64,000 bases of DNA from Sphaerulina vaccinii. Taxonomy: Eukaryota; Ascomycota; Dothideomycetes; Mycosphaerellales; Mycosphaerellaceae. A model generated the notes under the pieces. It saw only the letters and a list, made by a program, of their open reading frames with translations, did no database searches and was not told the DNA's origin. Shown here piece by piece: positions 10,471-20,929 of the stretch (within the stretch, counting starts at the first letter, position 1; every line of letters starts with the position of its first letter). The stretch lies in NCBI GenBank assembly GCA_022570795.1, contig JAKUDP010000014.1, forward strand, positions 806,001 through 870,000, given 5' to 3'. Position numbers and translations under genes: made by a program.

Positions 10471-12557
10471 CTAGCTTGGCATGTGAGCTTGAGTATGAAA
10501 TCGCTTATGTGCACTCATAGCAAATGGAGGCAACCGTGCACCACATTCTCCACAAAGGACCTCCATGCCCTCGGTTTCCTCCCCATCGTCCCAGCCACTC
10601 TCCTCATCTTCAACGTCTGCCTCTTGCACATCTCTCTTGCCAGCATCAGGGCTACTGCTCTCCTCACGTTCAGCTTCTACCTCTTGTACATCACTCTTAT
10701 CAGCAGCAACATTACTGCTCTCCTTATGTCCATCAGTATCTGTAACCCGGAAGTCCTTCAGTACTTCATCTTGTCTTCTGAACATTCCACCAATATCGCG
10801 GCCGTTAGCCGTTTTGCTATTGCCTGCTGTCTCTGCCATATTCGTAACCGCTAGATTCAGGAGGCTCAAGTTCCAGCCTGATTTCTCTGGGTGCAACTTG
10901 CGAAACATCTGAACAATGTTCTCCCTCACAAGCTTAGCCGCCAGATGATCAACACTATCGCTGAGACTGAACACGAAGTTTGGCAGTGGCGCCGAGTGCG
11001 AGATGCGCTTGAAGGATCTGATCCGCGTGCCATCAGGCTGTAATGGCATGCGCGGGCGGGTCGTTAGACGAAGCGTCTTTGGATGAGCAAGCCATTTCTT
11101 GGTGGGAGCTGGCTTTGGCTTTGCTGAGGGACTCTTTTCTCGTTCTTTTGCGTCTAGCTGCTCGCCGAGATCAAACTCGTCTTCATCGGCAAGCAGATCT
11201 ATTCTCATCCTGCTGAGCAGACTGCGCGCTAGTGCATCCAACTCTCTGAGAAGTTCCGGCATCGTATCTAAGCGGATGTAGCTGTCTTCGATGGAGATCT
11301 GGCTAGGCACGTTCTTTGCCGAGCTGACTTCGGAGTCGTCGTCGCCATGCAGCTAAATCGAACAGTAGAAGGTAAGCAAGTATCTCCAGTGAGGGCTGGA
11401 ACTATGTATACTCGAGCTCATTGCTGGGTGTAGTCACAATTGCGCAAAGACAGATAGATTTGAAGGCTGTACTTACTAGACTCCAAATCTTGTGGCCAAT
11501 TCCATGCGCAAAGCCAGGACCGGCCAATAGCTTCTCAAGCGACTCTGCACTGACACCGGGATAGGTGCGGAACGCCTCGACCGTGACAGCTTCCTTCGTG
11601 CCACCGTATACTAGCCCTTCATCGATGGCGGCCGGGCGCTGCAAATAATGTTCTCGCAATTTCTGCGCCAGCTTGAAACCAATACCTGGGATCTTGCCGA
11701 TGTCGTAGGGGTCCAGAAAGGTCGTGACATTGCTTGAGGTACCTCCTTGGGCTTCCAATGGTGGCATCAAAGTAGTCTGGCCCTTTGGCTTGTTTCTGGT
11801 AGCATCGCTCGAAGGTAAGCCGCAATCTCAGATGTGCACGCACTTGGTGAGGGTGTCTACCGTCTATGGGCTCAAGGAACACCCTGCTGGTGATTATATG
11901 TACTTACAAAGATCCAACAAGCTTCGAGAGAAGTTTGTTCGTGGCGATTCCTGCCGCGCAGGTATAGCCTTTCTGGGACTCCAGTTCATGCCGAATATGC
12001 AAAGCTAGGTGGGATCCAAGACGGAGGCGGAAGGTCAGATCATCGCATTCTTCAGGAGCAGCGTAAGCCTTGGGATATGCGTGTCCGGCGATTGACGTGG
12101 CATCGTAGGTAAAGCCACGAGTGGGGTCATCTCGAGCCAGCTGGAAGAACGAGTGCTCCAAGTCATGTCGGTTCAGCAGGTCGATATTGTGCTCGACCAT
12201 GTCTGTAACATCTAGCCAGACTTCATCGAAGCCCAGTCTCTCTGCCTTGTCGCTCCATGAGAAGCTCCTGATGAAGTTGTATAACTCTTTACTAGCATCG
12301 CGGAAGATGCTGATGTCTTCTCCCAGCTCAATGATCACGTCGGGACATATGCGGCGGGCCTCCTTGATGAGCTGTAGCTTGTGTAGGCCTCTGTCTCTGG
12401 CCATGAAATTGCAGGTGACGATGATCTGCTTTTGCTGTACAGCGAAGGGTAGGCTCTTCAGAGCCGGATTCTTTGCTTCGAACACAGATGCGTAGAAGGC
12501 ATCATAATCGAAGTGGATGATTACCCTCTTTCGCGACGTGCTCTTTCTGGTCTCCAT
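10471..12557 (-). CDS. Y-family translesion DNA polymerase, Pol iota/eta-like
   Basis: Three exons read leftwards: 12557-11908, 11795-11477 and 11352-10471, giving 616 residues. Y-family polymerases copy past damaged bases in the nucleus. Motifs seen: IIHFDYDAFYASV near residues 13-25 (metal ligand Asp17), LGFDEVWLDVT with catalytic Asp111/Glu112, the palm motif AGIATNKLLSKLVGSLNKP rebuilt across the first splice junction, and the helix-hairpin-helix IGKIPGIGFKLAQKL. After splice 2 the frame reads IWSL-LHGDDDSEVSSAKNVPSQIS, as in related polymerases. The C-terminus carries a CxxC...HxxxH zinc finger (CGECGARLPPFAMSAHKRFH), probably a ubiquitin-binding UBZ. An acidic linker before it contains a 20-residue tandem duplication. 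It is convergent with the coiled-coil gene. The exact subfamily, iota or eta, is not settled by eye. Confidence 0.9.
10613..10732 (-). repeat. 60-bp in-frame tandem duplication in the polymerase linker
   Basis: Two adjacent 60-bp units start near 10613 and 10673, both containing CTCTTG(C/T)ACATC, CTCTT and ACTGCTCTCCT blocks. They encode related acidic peptides (SNVAADKSDVQEVEAEREES and SSPDAGKRDVQEADVEDEES) just before the zinc finger. The period preserves the reading frame. Confidence 0.75.
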
Positions 12558-12861
12558 TCTGGCTTCATCTTGCGGGCTAGAGTGGTCCAGCTGTCAGCGC
12601 AATCGCTCGATGCGTTGCTTGATTGATGATGTCCAAGTCCCTGCGTGAAAGTGCCCTGGATTCCGCAATACAGCACGGGAAAGCCAAGCCCACGCTAAGA
12701 GCCTCTCCTTCTCTCCTTCCTTGAAATTGTACTGCTCTGCGACAATCACCGGCGCAACGACTCTCTTCCCATGTTCACGGACCATTCACCACAGCGACTC
12801 ATTCTCAGTTGAATACGAAGCCACATAATAACGTTGTATAAGTGAGCGCAGACGTTGTATC
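12558..12861. promoter_or_regulatory. Divergent upstream region of the polymerase and the relic gene
   Basis: A 304-bp gap between divergent starts. A 63-codon frame on the minus strand (12594-12785) is not supported by any motif. No defined promoter element was recognised. Confidence 0.35.
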
Positions 12862-13942
12862 ATGGCCGTCCAACTCCAACAACAGGGCCCCCGCCCACAT
12901 GAACCGACCACCAAAACTCCGAGCGCAATACAAGCTGCAGTAGGTTAAGCAACCGCGACCTTACGAAGAACGGCTGGCGCTTATCACAGAGCCTGGTCTG
13001 AACTACGTATTGCCCTGAAGCACATTTGGCCCGACAATACTCTACATGTCGTTACGTCCGAGACAACTCCAGGCAATTATAGCTATGCATGGCTTGTTCG
13101 GCCAGTCTATGACTTCAGTCGTGTAAGTATGCATCGCAACTCAAGCAGCCTATAGTCTGGCATGGTCGTTCTCTCACGCAAAGTCCCTCATCCTGGATTG
13201 GACGTTCGACAGCAGCCTATCGATCTTCATGGGGGCACCTATAGCTGTGCCAACGATAAGCAAGCTGCACCAGCCCGGTGCCGTGTGCGGTGGCTTGCAT
13301 TTCAACGTAGGAGGTACACTTGCAAGCCACTGCGATCTGGTCTGAATGTTACGCAATCCGCGTATTATTGCTGTCCTGCTCGACTGTCTGCTGGAGTTGT
13401 ATACCACAAGCGAAGCTCACAAGGAGAAAGATCGGCCAATTCGTGGCTCGTCTGTATTGCGACACGTCCGGTAAGGCCATGCGCTGGCGATGACGAAACT
13501 TGCAAGGCTATGCAACCTGAAGAGTGCTCATTTTCGAGTGATCACAGCCCGTCGCTATTGCCACTTCCCTCTGGCCAGTTTCGCCATCATTGTCCACGCG
13601 TGGTTCCGTAAGCGCTCGGATCATGCGTGCGCGCCAGCTGGTGATTGTCACAGGAAGGTCACAGGCAGTCCTTTGCGAAGTGCTAGACGTTCCAGACAAA
13701 ATCCAGAAGTATAAGACTGTGAGAGATAGAGTGGTTCTGCACGAAGCAGTGGATATGCTCCCTATTAGTCCTTCCTCCTTACAGGCTGGCAGAAGTGCTA
13801 CCATAGAATGCTCTCGCCTGCGTGTCGTGCCCACTCCACTCCGCTCGTGTTGCTTGAGGAGCGAGGTGTGGCTAACCTAAACGAGCCAGATCCTGGCAGT
13901 CTATTTTGGCGATCTACGCTCACCAGGGTTGCTAGCGCTTAA
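12862..13942 (+). pseudogene. Decayed gene with in-frame stops and frame breaks; family unknown
   Basis: Protein-like sequence runs across this stretch but is interrupted. From the ATG at 12862 the frame gives MAVQLQQQGPRPHEP..., then TAA at 12946-12948, then in the same frame a well-formed stretch (AYHRAWSELRIALKHIWPD... to RPVYDFSR, ending 13122). It resumes in a shifted frame at 13148 (AYSLAWSFSHAKSLILDWTF), meets TGA at 13343, and continues as MLRNPRIIAVLLDCLLELYT. A TAA at 13472 coincides with a GTAAGG that could be a 36-nt intron. A credible 46-nt intron (13607-13652) joins FAIIVHAWF to RSQAVLCEVLDVPDKIQKY. Another frame change near 13780 leads to WQKCYHRMLSPACRAHSTP, ending at a stop at 13940-13942. 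The competing 149-codon frame at 13162-13611 is Arg/Cys-rich and looks like a shadow. I recognise no family. Unusually short introns or sequence errors could explain some of the breaks. Confidence 0.45.
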
Positions 13943-14464
13943 ATGTTAGACGCAGCGATCCCTCAGACGGCGCATGTCGCCATTCGTTGCTCTATTTCTG
14001 TTGTACACACTTTCGCCGTACGCAGATTAAAGAGGTGAGCAGACCCTCTCTGCAGCACCCCGCTGTGGTCTTTGCGTCTTCTACTATTGCTCTTAAACGA
14101 CAGCTGCGCAGGAGTAGCTTTTTCGTCAGCCGCTCGTGTCATCTTGTCTATTGGAGCACACGAGCTTCATCTGCTGATCCGGTTCTGGTCTGCGCCATTA
14201 CCCCAGATCAAGAACATTGCTCTTGATTTGGCCAGTCGCCTTGCTGTAATACGAAGAGTCAGCAACACAAGCGGATAGAACGTCCACCACTTGCGATACA
14301 TTACGGCACGAGAATCTCGCCGCATCGATCAAGCCTGGTGCTTTGCTGTTTTACATCCACGAGGTCCTATCAGCGCTGAGACAGTGGTGTTGCCGAGTGC
14401 ATGAAGCATGCTAGCTTTCATGTCACCACCTATATCGATTCACACCCACACGGACAGCAGCACC
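13943..14464. other. Intergenic region upstream of the disordered-protein gene
   Basis: About 520 bp with no supported gene. It presumably contains the promoter and leader of the gene starting at 14465. Confidence 0.4.
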
Positions 14465-15340
14465 ATGTCACTCGCCATATTGCCATCTCAACCTATGGCA
14501 TATAGCGAGTCACTGGCACCCACATTGTCAACAACCCGGCCGTCGCCAGCCAAACGACCGAAACTCTCGTTAGACACGAACAATGTGCCATCACTCTTTG
14601 GCAAAACTTCTACAAGCCTGCGGTTAGAGACCTTATCGACGACATCTCCAACAGCACGAAACACCTTCCGGAATGCACATAATCCACCAGTGCAACACAA
14701 ATCATTATCGAAACCAGTGCTATCACCGCTCTCAACAACAACAACCACTCAGCAAACACCAAATAGCGAATCTGCTGCATCTTCTGCAACAACTACGACA
14801 TCAGTATCATCGATCGATTCAATATCGAGTGTCATTCCTTACAAGCTCGCATATAAGCATAACTCAATTCTGATCAACTCACCGATCCCTCGGGCCCCGA
14901 GACGAGCACCATTTGCTCGAGCACGAATGTTTCCAGCGACCAAGAAGGTGGCGTTCAAAGAGCCACTGACGGAAGATGTGAAGACAACCCAGTTCACTCT
15001 TCGCCACTCCGATATCGAGTCGTCAACATCGACTATATCGACACTAGAGCTCTCTCCTTCAAACACTGAAGCTAAGCAGTCCACGCTGGAGCAAGATCAC
15101 AAAGAATCTCATGAGGACCACGATCAATCACATCCGAGCTCACCGCACACAGGAGACAAGCGCGAGTCATCAGATGAAGAAGACAGCGATGGTGGCTCAT
15201 GCCCGGCCACTCCTGTTGCCGGCAGGAGGAAGAGACATCGGCAATGGGTGTGGACTCTGGCGAGCGGGGTTTCGGTGACAGGCCAGTCGCAGCAGCCAGC
15301 GAGTGTCGACGAACCTAATGGCAAGGAAAGTGATCGATAA
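14465..15340 (+). CDS. Ser/Thr-rich disordered protein, function unknown
   Basis: A single exon of 291 residues. The start at 14465 (CACCATGTC) was preferred to an in-frame Met at 14408, because the intervening residues are poorly protein-like and the context is better. The N-terminal half is low-complexity Ser/Thr/Pro. A conserved-looking core occurs near residues 137-175 (IPYKLAYKHNSILINSPIPR and FPATKKVAFKEPLTEDV). An acidic stretch (DKRESSDEEDSDGG) follows, then a basic patch GRRKRHRQWVWTL near the C-terminus that could be a nuclear localisation signal. I cannot name a family. It is probably a fungal-specific protein, perhaps nuclear (inference). Confidence 0.7.
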   Translation: MSLAILPSQPMAYSESLAPTLSTTRPSPAKRPKLSLDTNNVPSLFGKTSTSLRLETLSTTSPTARNTFRNAHNPPVQHKSLSKPVLSPLSTTTTTQQTPNSESAASSATTTTSVSSIDSISSVIPYKLAYKHNSILINSPIPRAPRRAPFARARMFPATKKVAFKEPLTEDVKTTQFTLRHSDIESSTSTISTLELSPSNTEAKQSTLEQDHKESHEDHDQSHPSSPHTGDKRESSDEEDSDGGSCPATPVAGRRKRHRQWVWTLASGVSVTGQSQQPASVDEPNGKESDR

Positions 15341-15851
15341 CGCGAATGAGCTCTCGTAGTTTCAATGGCCTGATGGACAGCTTCACAACTTATGGTCGCT
15401 ATGGCGGCTTTGCATTGGAAATGATGTTCATGTGTCTTTTTGGCGACGATACCCACATCCTGTAGCAATGATCAGTATATTGTTTGATTGTGCTTCGTGC
15501 TTGCACAATCTATGCGCGGCTTCTGTCCAATCTCTACCTCACTTACCGTCTTGTGCATTTAGACTTTGCGCCAGCGCCCTCTGTTCACTTTCTCTATTGA
15601 TCTGCATCTTCCCACATACAATATTGAATATAATGAACTTGAGCAAGAGCAATCCCACATCTGTGCTCATTCATCACAATGAGCCAAGAAGTGAGCTGGA
15701 AACCGGGCCTGGTCAGCACACGCAGAATGAGGTCACGATGTTCTCTACCCATGCAACCATGCTTCGCGTGACACAAAGGTGTCGTGGGAAGTCGTTCTGC
15801 AAAGAGAAACATCAGTAAGACAGATCAGGCCCACACCGAGTACATATAGCC
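15341..15851. other. Intergenic region
   Basis: About 510 bp with no supported gene. A 128-codon frame on the plus strand and several on the minus strand have shadow-like composition. The promoter of the glycine-zipper gene is expected here. Confidence 0.4.
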
Positions 15852-16475
15852 ATGGCGAAAGACCAGCAGCAACAACTTCCGGACAGGAAAGAGCTGGAGG
15901 CCTCAATCGACGCACTGCAGAAAGTGCAAAGAGCACAGTCCATGGCTAAACAACTCAAGGAAAAGGCTGCTCTGGCGGCGTCGCCAGCGGAACGAGAGCG
16001 GCTGTTCAAGGAAGCCTATGAGAAAGAGATTGAAGCCAATGGGCACAGCAAGCTGGCGCGATGGATGCAGAGTGGAACGTGGCAAGGCCTCTTTGGAGGC
16101 GGTGGCATCGGTGTCGGGGTCGGAATGGGGCTGGGTGCTGTGCTGGGGACACTTCTAGGAGGTCTATTGACAGTGCCAACGACACTTGTTGGTGGCCTCA
16201 TCGGTAGCGGTGTTGGAGCTGTTCATGGACCTTGGATCACGGTCGGCGGCATACAAAAGCGTTTCGAGGATGCCTCGCCGCAAGAGGTTGTCGACGCAAT
16301 CGAGCAGGAGCAGAACAGATCGAATCCTGTTGAAGGGCCAGAACGTAAAGCCTCGACTGGAGAGCGCTTCGAGGAGCAGGAACAGCTGAAGCCGAGGAAG
16401 AAGCCACGTAAAATCGAGATCCGATCACAGCAACCAGTGGCAGCCTCGACGCAATCAGAGAGCAAAGGATCGTGA
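15852..16475 (+). CDS. Glycine-zipper membrane-insertion protein, function unknown
   Basis: A single exon of 207 residues, start context AGCCATGGC. Residues 1-75 are a charged helical region (QQQQLPDRKELEASIDALQK...). Residues about 80-130 are a Gly-rich hydrophobic stretch (GGGGIGVGVGMGLGAVLGT and TLVGGLIGSGVGAVHGPWI) typical of glycine zippers that insert into or deform membranes. The C-terminus is basic and disordered (LKPRKKPRKIEIRS). Similar small proteins are common in filamentous fungi but are not functionally defined. The stop is TGA followed by C, and the same frame stays open and protein-like for 44 more codons (see the entry at 16476-16610). Confidence 0.75.
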   Translation: MAKDQQQQLPDRKELEASIDALQKVQRAQSMAKQLKEKAALAASPAERERLFKEAYEKEIEANGHSKLARWMQSGTWQGLFGGGGIGVGVGMGLGAVLGTLLGGLLTVPTTLVGGLIGSGVGAVHGPWITVGGIQKRFEDASPQEVVDAIEQEQNRSNPVEGPERKASTGERFEEQEQLKPRKKPRKIEIRSQQPVAASTQSESKGS

Positions 16476-16610
16476 CAGAGCAAAAGTGGCCTCTCCGACC
16501 ACCTGTCTCAAGACCTCATCAAAGCCTACGAGCGCATGCTATGCGAGGATTCAGCATCCACTCCCACATCAGCACAACTGCCTCTGACTAGTGGCGAGTC
16601 CCTTGGCTAA
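16476..16610 (+). other. Open in-frame extension downstream of the TGA stop
   Basis: After the TGA at 16473-16475 (context TGA-C) the same frame continues for 44 codons to TAA at 16608-16610. It contains a coding-like helix, SDHLSQDLIKAYERML, and a Ser/Thr-rich tail. It could be a readthrough product, a recent nonsense mutation in a longer gene, or chance. The end is not a peroxisomal targeting signal. Confidence 0.35.
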
Positions 16611-17147
16611 AAAAGGCGCTATCTTGCTCTCACGAGAGGAGGCAGAACCCAGATCACTTAACGAACCAAAGCAAAGAGGCAGTGCTATGCAAGTCCAGCC
16701 AATGCAATTTTGGCTTCCTCCATATGCGATAGCAATACCGGCTCGACTTCGACTGTATGCCTAGCTTTACCGGCTGAGACACGACGGGTCCCCAACGGCT
16801 GATGCAGATACACTCTGCTTTCCGAACATAACGTTTCCTGTCAAACACGCAAGTGTATCTATTGGCCAATCAGACAAGCGGTATTCACAACTCCGTGTCT
16901 GCTGGGAAGGTCGCAGGGCTGGGATGCCTTCACTCTTTGTATAGAACACGCCGATCGGCTCGATAAAGTATAAGCTTACTGCATACTTCACAGACCAATC
17001 GACATTGCGAATGCGCCATAGTAGAATGGCATAGCCCTGCATCTACTGTGACGTTCAGTTTCAACATCAAAGCTGGTTCTTCACCTTACTCGTTCTTCGC
17101 GTTCACTGTTCTTGTCAATATTGGCGTCAACTCTTTCTTCAGACAAG
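16611..17147. other. Intergenic region upstream of the cytochrome b561-like gene
   Basis: About 540 bp without a supported gene; it should hold the promoter and leader of the gene at 17148. Confidence 0.4.
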
Positions 17148-18081
17148 ATGAAGTCCACGGCCACGATAGCGCTATTGGCTGTGTATGCCACGACAAGCTA
17201 TGCGTCATGGGGAGGATACTACAACAGCGGCGACGACAGCACCAGCAGTACCAGCAGCGAGCCATACTCCAGTGGTAACGGCGGCGACAGTAGCGGCGAC
17301 TTCGATGGCAGTGGCTTCAGCAGCTTCGGCTTTGGCTCATCATTCTCGTCGTACCACAAGAAGCTGATAGCACATGCTGTGCTAGCGACTGTCGCCTTTG
17401 GGTTCATGTTTCCTGCTGGAGGGATTCTGATGTATGTCTCTGAGACCACATTGTGAACACAACACGCTGACTATCACATCCAGCCGCCTTGGTAACTTCC
17501 GTGGACTCTGGCTAGTGCATGGCCTATGGCAATTATTCACTTACTCTGCTTACATTGCCGCCTTTGGACTTGGTGTATGGGTAAGTACTCATCAGCTCGA
17601 AATGAGATGAAGACCGTCTACTGAACAACGATCTTCTCAGCTTGTACGTACCAGTGGGCGAGGCACGATACATGACCCGCATCCTATCATCGGCATCATA
17701 CTATTGGGCTTGATCTTCTTTCAGCCGTTCTTCGGCCTGATGCACCATTTACTCTTCAAGAGGCACCTACGAAGGACATTCTGGAGTTATGCACACCTAT
17801 GGCTTGGACGTATCATCGTAACGCTCGGCATTATCAATGGAGGACTTGGGTTGAGACTGGCGCGAAGACTGCCCATTGGACGTCCTAGTCGTGGTGCCAT
17901 AATCGGCTATAGCGTTGCAGCTGGTGTCATGTGGCTTCTTTATGTGCTTGCTGTGGTCCTGGGCGAAAACAGGAGACGTAGAGTGAGGCAGACTGCTGCT
18001 CAAGCCTCAGGCAATGAAAAGGCTTATGCAAGCAGCAAGAGCAGTAGCCATAATCCCGAAGGAAGGGCACAATACGCATGA
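17148..18081 (+). CDS. Cytochrome b561-domain membrane protein
   Basis: Three exons: 17148-17431, 17484-17580 and 17641-18081, giving 273 residues. Introns (52 and 60 nt) have GTATGT and GTAAGT donors, CTGACT/CTGAAC-like branch sites and CAG acceptors. The N-terminus is a signal peptide (MKSTATIALLAVYATTSYAS) followed by about 45 Ser/Gly/Asp-rich residues. Hydrophobic segments then carry histidines in the b561 pattern: HKKLIAHAVLATVAFGFMFP, LVHGLWQLF, HPIIGIILLGLIF...LMHH and WSYAHLWLGRIIV. The family binds two hemes and moves electrons across membranes. A ferric-reductase or ascorbate-linked function is inferred from the family. The short soluble N-terminus is not a recognisable DOMON domain. 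Confidence 0.85.
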
Positions 18082-18752
18082 TTCGACATGTCGCTATCGC
18101 GTTATGAGGCAGCAAGCACATTGGCGGTCGACGGACTGTACGGAAAAGCAGCATAGCAGCATATTATGGCCCTAGCGTTGGCATGAAGCAGATTTGCAAC
18201 TACTATACGACTTCAGCATACATTCAACGCACCCGAAATAGTTCTCAAACTGCGCCTCGCTGAGATTCGAGATGGACTGCCTGCACTTACGAATACCTGG
18301 TGTTTGTCAAGACTGCAGAGACAGGTTGAGATTGGCGAGATCTCTCTGTTCATATCCACGATCTTTTCAGGAACGCAGATAACTTAAGCCTCTGATGATA
18401 TGAACGATCAAATCCACCAGCCCTTGGGTTTTCTATTCCCGGATCTCCAGACTCCAGAGTCTCAGAGACCAAGACGAGCATTGACGCCGATCTCGGGTAT
18501 CAAAGCGCCTGGTCGGTTATAATCCCCACACTCCTCCATCTTGTTATTCCCGCGGCTAGAAGAGCTTCACGAACCGCGTCTGTAGAGTTCTATAAAGCAC
18601 TTGAGCATGATGTCGTGTGCATCCCATTCCTTTTTGCTCACTCTCCTCAATCTCCTCCCATCATCCTCACTCACACCACTTTTCTCGAGAATTCCCTAAG
18701 CCATTGTCTCTGAATGCGTGTATAAACAAGCAAGAAGCAGCTCCGCGACGTC
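18082..18752. other. Intergenic region with a TATA-like box
   Basis: About 670 bp without a supported gene. A TCTATAAAGC element near 18589-18598 and a pyrimidine-rich leader (about 18635-18700) precede the ATG at 18753, consistent with the promoter of the succinyl-CoA ligase fusion gene. Confidence 0.45.
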
Positions 18753-20929
18753 ATGGCCTCCTCAATGCGAAGCTCGCAAGCTTCACGTCTCACACAGACA
18801 GCAGCACGTACGGCATCGCAAAGCTCGAGAAGATGCTTCTCGAGTTCTTGTCGGAGAGCTGGTTACGATGATACGGTCCATAATCTCAAGATTGGCAAGC
18901 ATACTCGTGTCATGTACCAAGGCTTCACGGGAAGAGTAGCAACAGGAAATGCAAAAGACAGCTTAGCATATGGCACAAACATTGTGGGTGGCGTCACGCC
19001 TGGCAAGGAGGGTGAGCATATTGGCTTGCCTCTATTGCCAGATATGAGAAAGGCCAAAGAACAGCTCAAGCCAGATGCCACAGCAGTCTTCGTGGCTGCC
19101 TCACAATGTGCCAAAGCCATTGAAGATGCCATTGAAGCAGAGATTCCACTGATTGTTTCGGTGGCTGAACATATTCCCGTTCACGATATGATGAGGGTGA
19201 GATAGATAATCAACAAGCTATTTGCATCGCATACTGATCTTACCAGGTTGCAAGCATACTGAAGACACAATCAAAGTCTAGACTGGTTGGTGCCAATGCT
19301 CCTGGAATCATCGCACCAATTGGTTTCTGTCGAATCGGTTTCCAGCCATTGCCTACCTTCGCGCCTGGACACATCGGTATCGCAGCCAAGTCAGGCACTC
19401 TCTCTTACGAAGCGGTAGCGTCCATCACTCGGTCTGGCCTTGGTCAAAGCCTGGTGATTGGCATGGGTGGTGACATTGTGGCTGGTACCAACCTCGTCGA
19501 TGCCTTGAAAGTCTTTGAAAAGGATGACGAGACTGAAGGTATCGTGTTGATCGGAGAAGTCGGTGGAAAAGCAGAAGAAGATGCAGCACAATGGATAAAG
19601 GACTATCTCCAGAGAGAAAAGAACCCAAAGCCTATCGCGGCGCTCGTTGGTGGCAAGTGTGCAAGACCAAACACAATCATGGGCCATGCAGGTGCCTGGG
19701 CAGCTCGTGGGGAGAATGATTCCCACCAGAAGTACAGTATACTCCAAGAAGCCGGAGCGAAAATGGTCGATCACCCAGAGAACTTTGGCGGTGTGATGAA
19801 GACACTTCTCACCCAAAGTGGTCGAGACGTGGGCAAGATCCAACAAAACGCACAAGCTACTCAGAAGCGTGGCTACCACACTCTACGACGCAGCATAGCA
19901 TCGACCCGCTCCACCTCAGGCCCAGCGCTCCGCCCACGACATCAAACACAACAACAACGCGGGCTACATATCGCTCCCGAGCTGACTCCTGTCCCACTAT
20001 ACCCATACCTATCCAAAGTCTCCGGCTTATCACTCGCACTGGACGAAGCACCCAAGAACGGCTATTATATCGGTATAATAGTCGACCGAACAGAACGAAG
20101 TCCTTGCATAGCCGTAGCACCAACCGCCGACCCATCCGCCATCGACGCACGAGTAAAACGCTTCCCATACGACTGGCAAGAAGGTCCCACAGAAGCCCTC
20201 ATAAACTCCGCAGTCGACCACCTACAAATCGGATCATCCCAACAAACAGCCAAACAACAAACAACACAACTAATCACCTCTCTCGCAAAAATGTACAAAG
20301 AAAAAGAAGCCATAATCCTCTCAGGCTGCGTCTCAGTCGAAGAAGGCTCGGACGGTAATCTCAAACTCCATCAACAATCTCTAACTCTCATGTTCGACGA
20401 CGCAGCCTACAGAAGCACGAAACGACAAGAAGACATCCATCGTCTAAGACAGAAAGATCAAGAAGTACCAGAAGAAGTCGAAGCAGAGAAAGACGGAATC
20501 GTCTACGTAAAATTCGACGACCCTGAAGGCAAAATCGGAACATTAGTCAACGGCGCAGGATTAGCGATGAACACAGTCGATGCACTCAAACTCCACGGAG
20601 GCCGAGCAACAAATTTCCTCGATACAGGAGGTAAAGCCACGTCGGAGACTGTGAAGAAGAGTTTCGAACTTATCTTGCAGGATCCACGAGTCAAGGTCAT
20701 TTTTGTCAATATCTTTGGTGGGTTGACAGATGGTGGTATGATTGCCAATGGTATCTTGTTGGCGTTCAAAGAGGTGGATATGAAGAACATACCTGTCGTT
20801 GTCAGGATACGTGGAACGAATGAGGAGGTTGGACAGAAGACTATAGCCGAGTCAGGACTTGGACTAGACGCATTTGATAAGTTTGAAGATGCTGCGAAAC
20901 GAGTGATTGAGCTTGCGAACTCATCGTAG
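18753..20929 (+). CDS. Fused succinyl-CoA ligase: alpha chain plus partial beta chain
   Basis: Two exons: 18753-19196 and 19247-20929, giving 708 residues. The 50-nt intron has a GTGAGA donor and CAG acceptor. Residues 1-35 look like a mitochondrial presequence (Arg/Ser-rich, no acids). Residues about 36-325 are a full alpha subunit: CoA-binding TGRVATGNAKDSLAYGTN, NAPGIIAPIG, SGTLSYEA and the phospho-histidine motif IMGHAGAW. A basic linker of about 45 residues (containing QQQRGLHI) resembles a second presequence. Residues about 375-708 match the later part of a beta subunit: the end of the ATP-grasp fold (GYYIGIIVDRTERSPCIAV), then the ligase domain (LVNGAGLAMNTVDALK, NIFGGLTDGGMIANG). The beta N-terminal ATP-grasp half is absent, so nucleotide use is doubtful without a partner. 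A plain two-subunit TCA-cycle enzyme does not look like this. Confidence 0.88.

Noticed and set aside
13162..13611. 149-codon open frame on the plus strand
   Set aside because: Composition is rich in Arg, Cys and Ser with no hydrophobic pattern. The frame shifted by one reads far more protein-like, so this is taken as a shadow of the relic gene.
16476..16610. Cryptic peroxisomal targeting signal after readthrough of the TGA
   Set aside because: The extension ends in SLG, which is not a PTS1 tripeptide.
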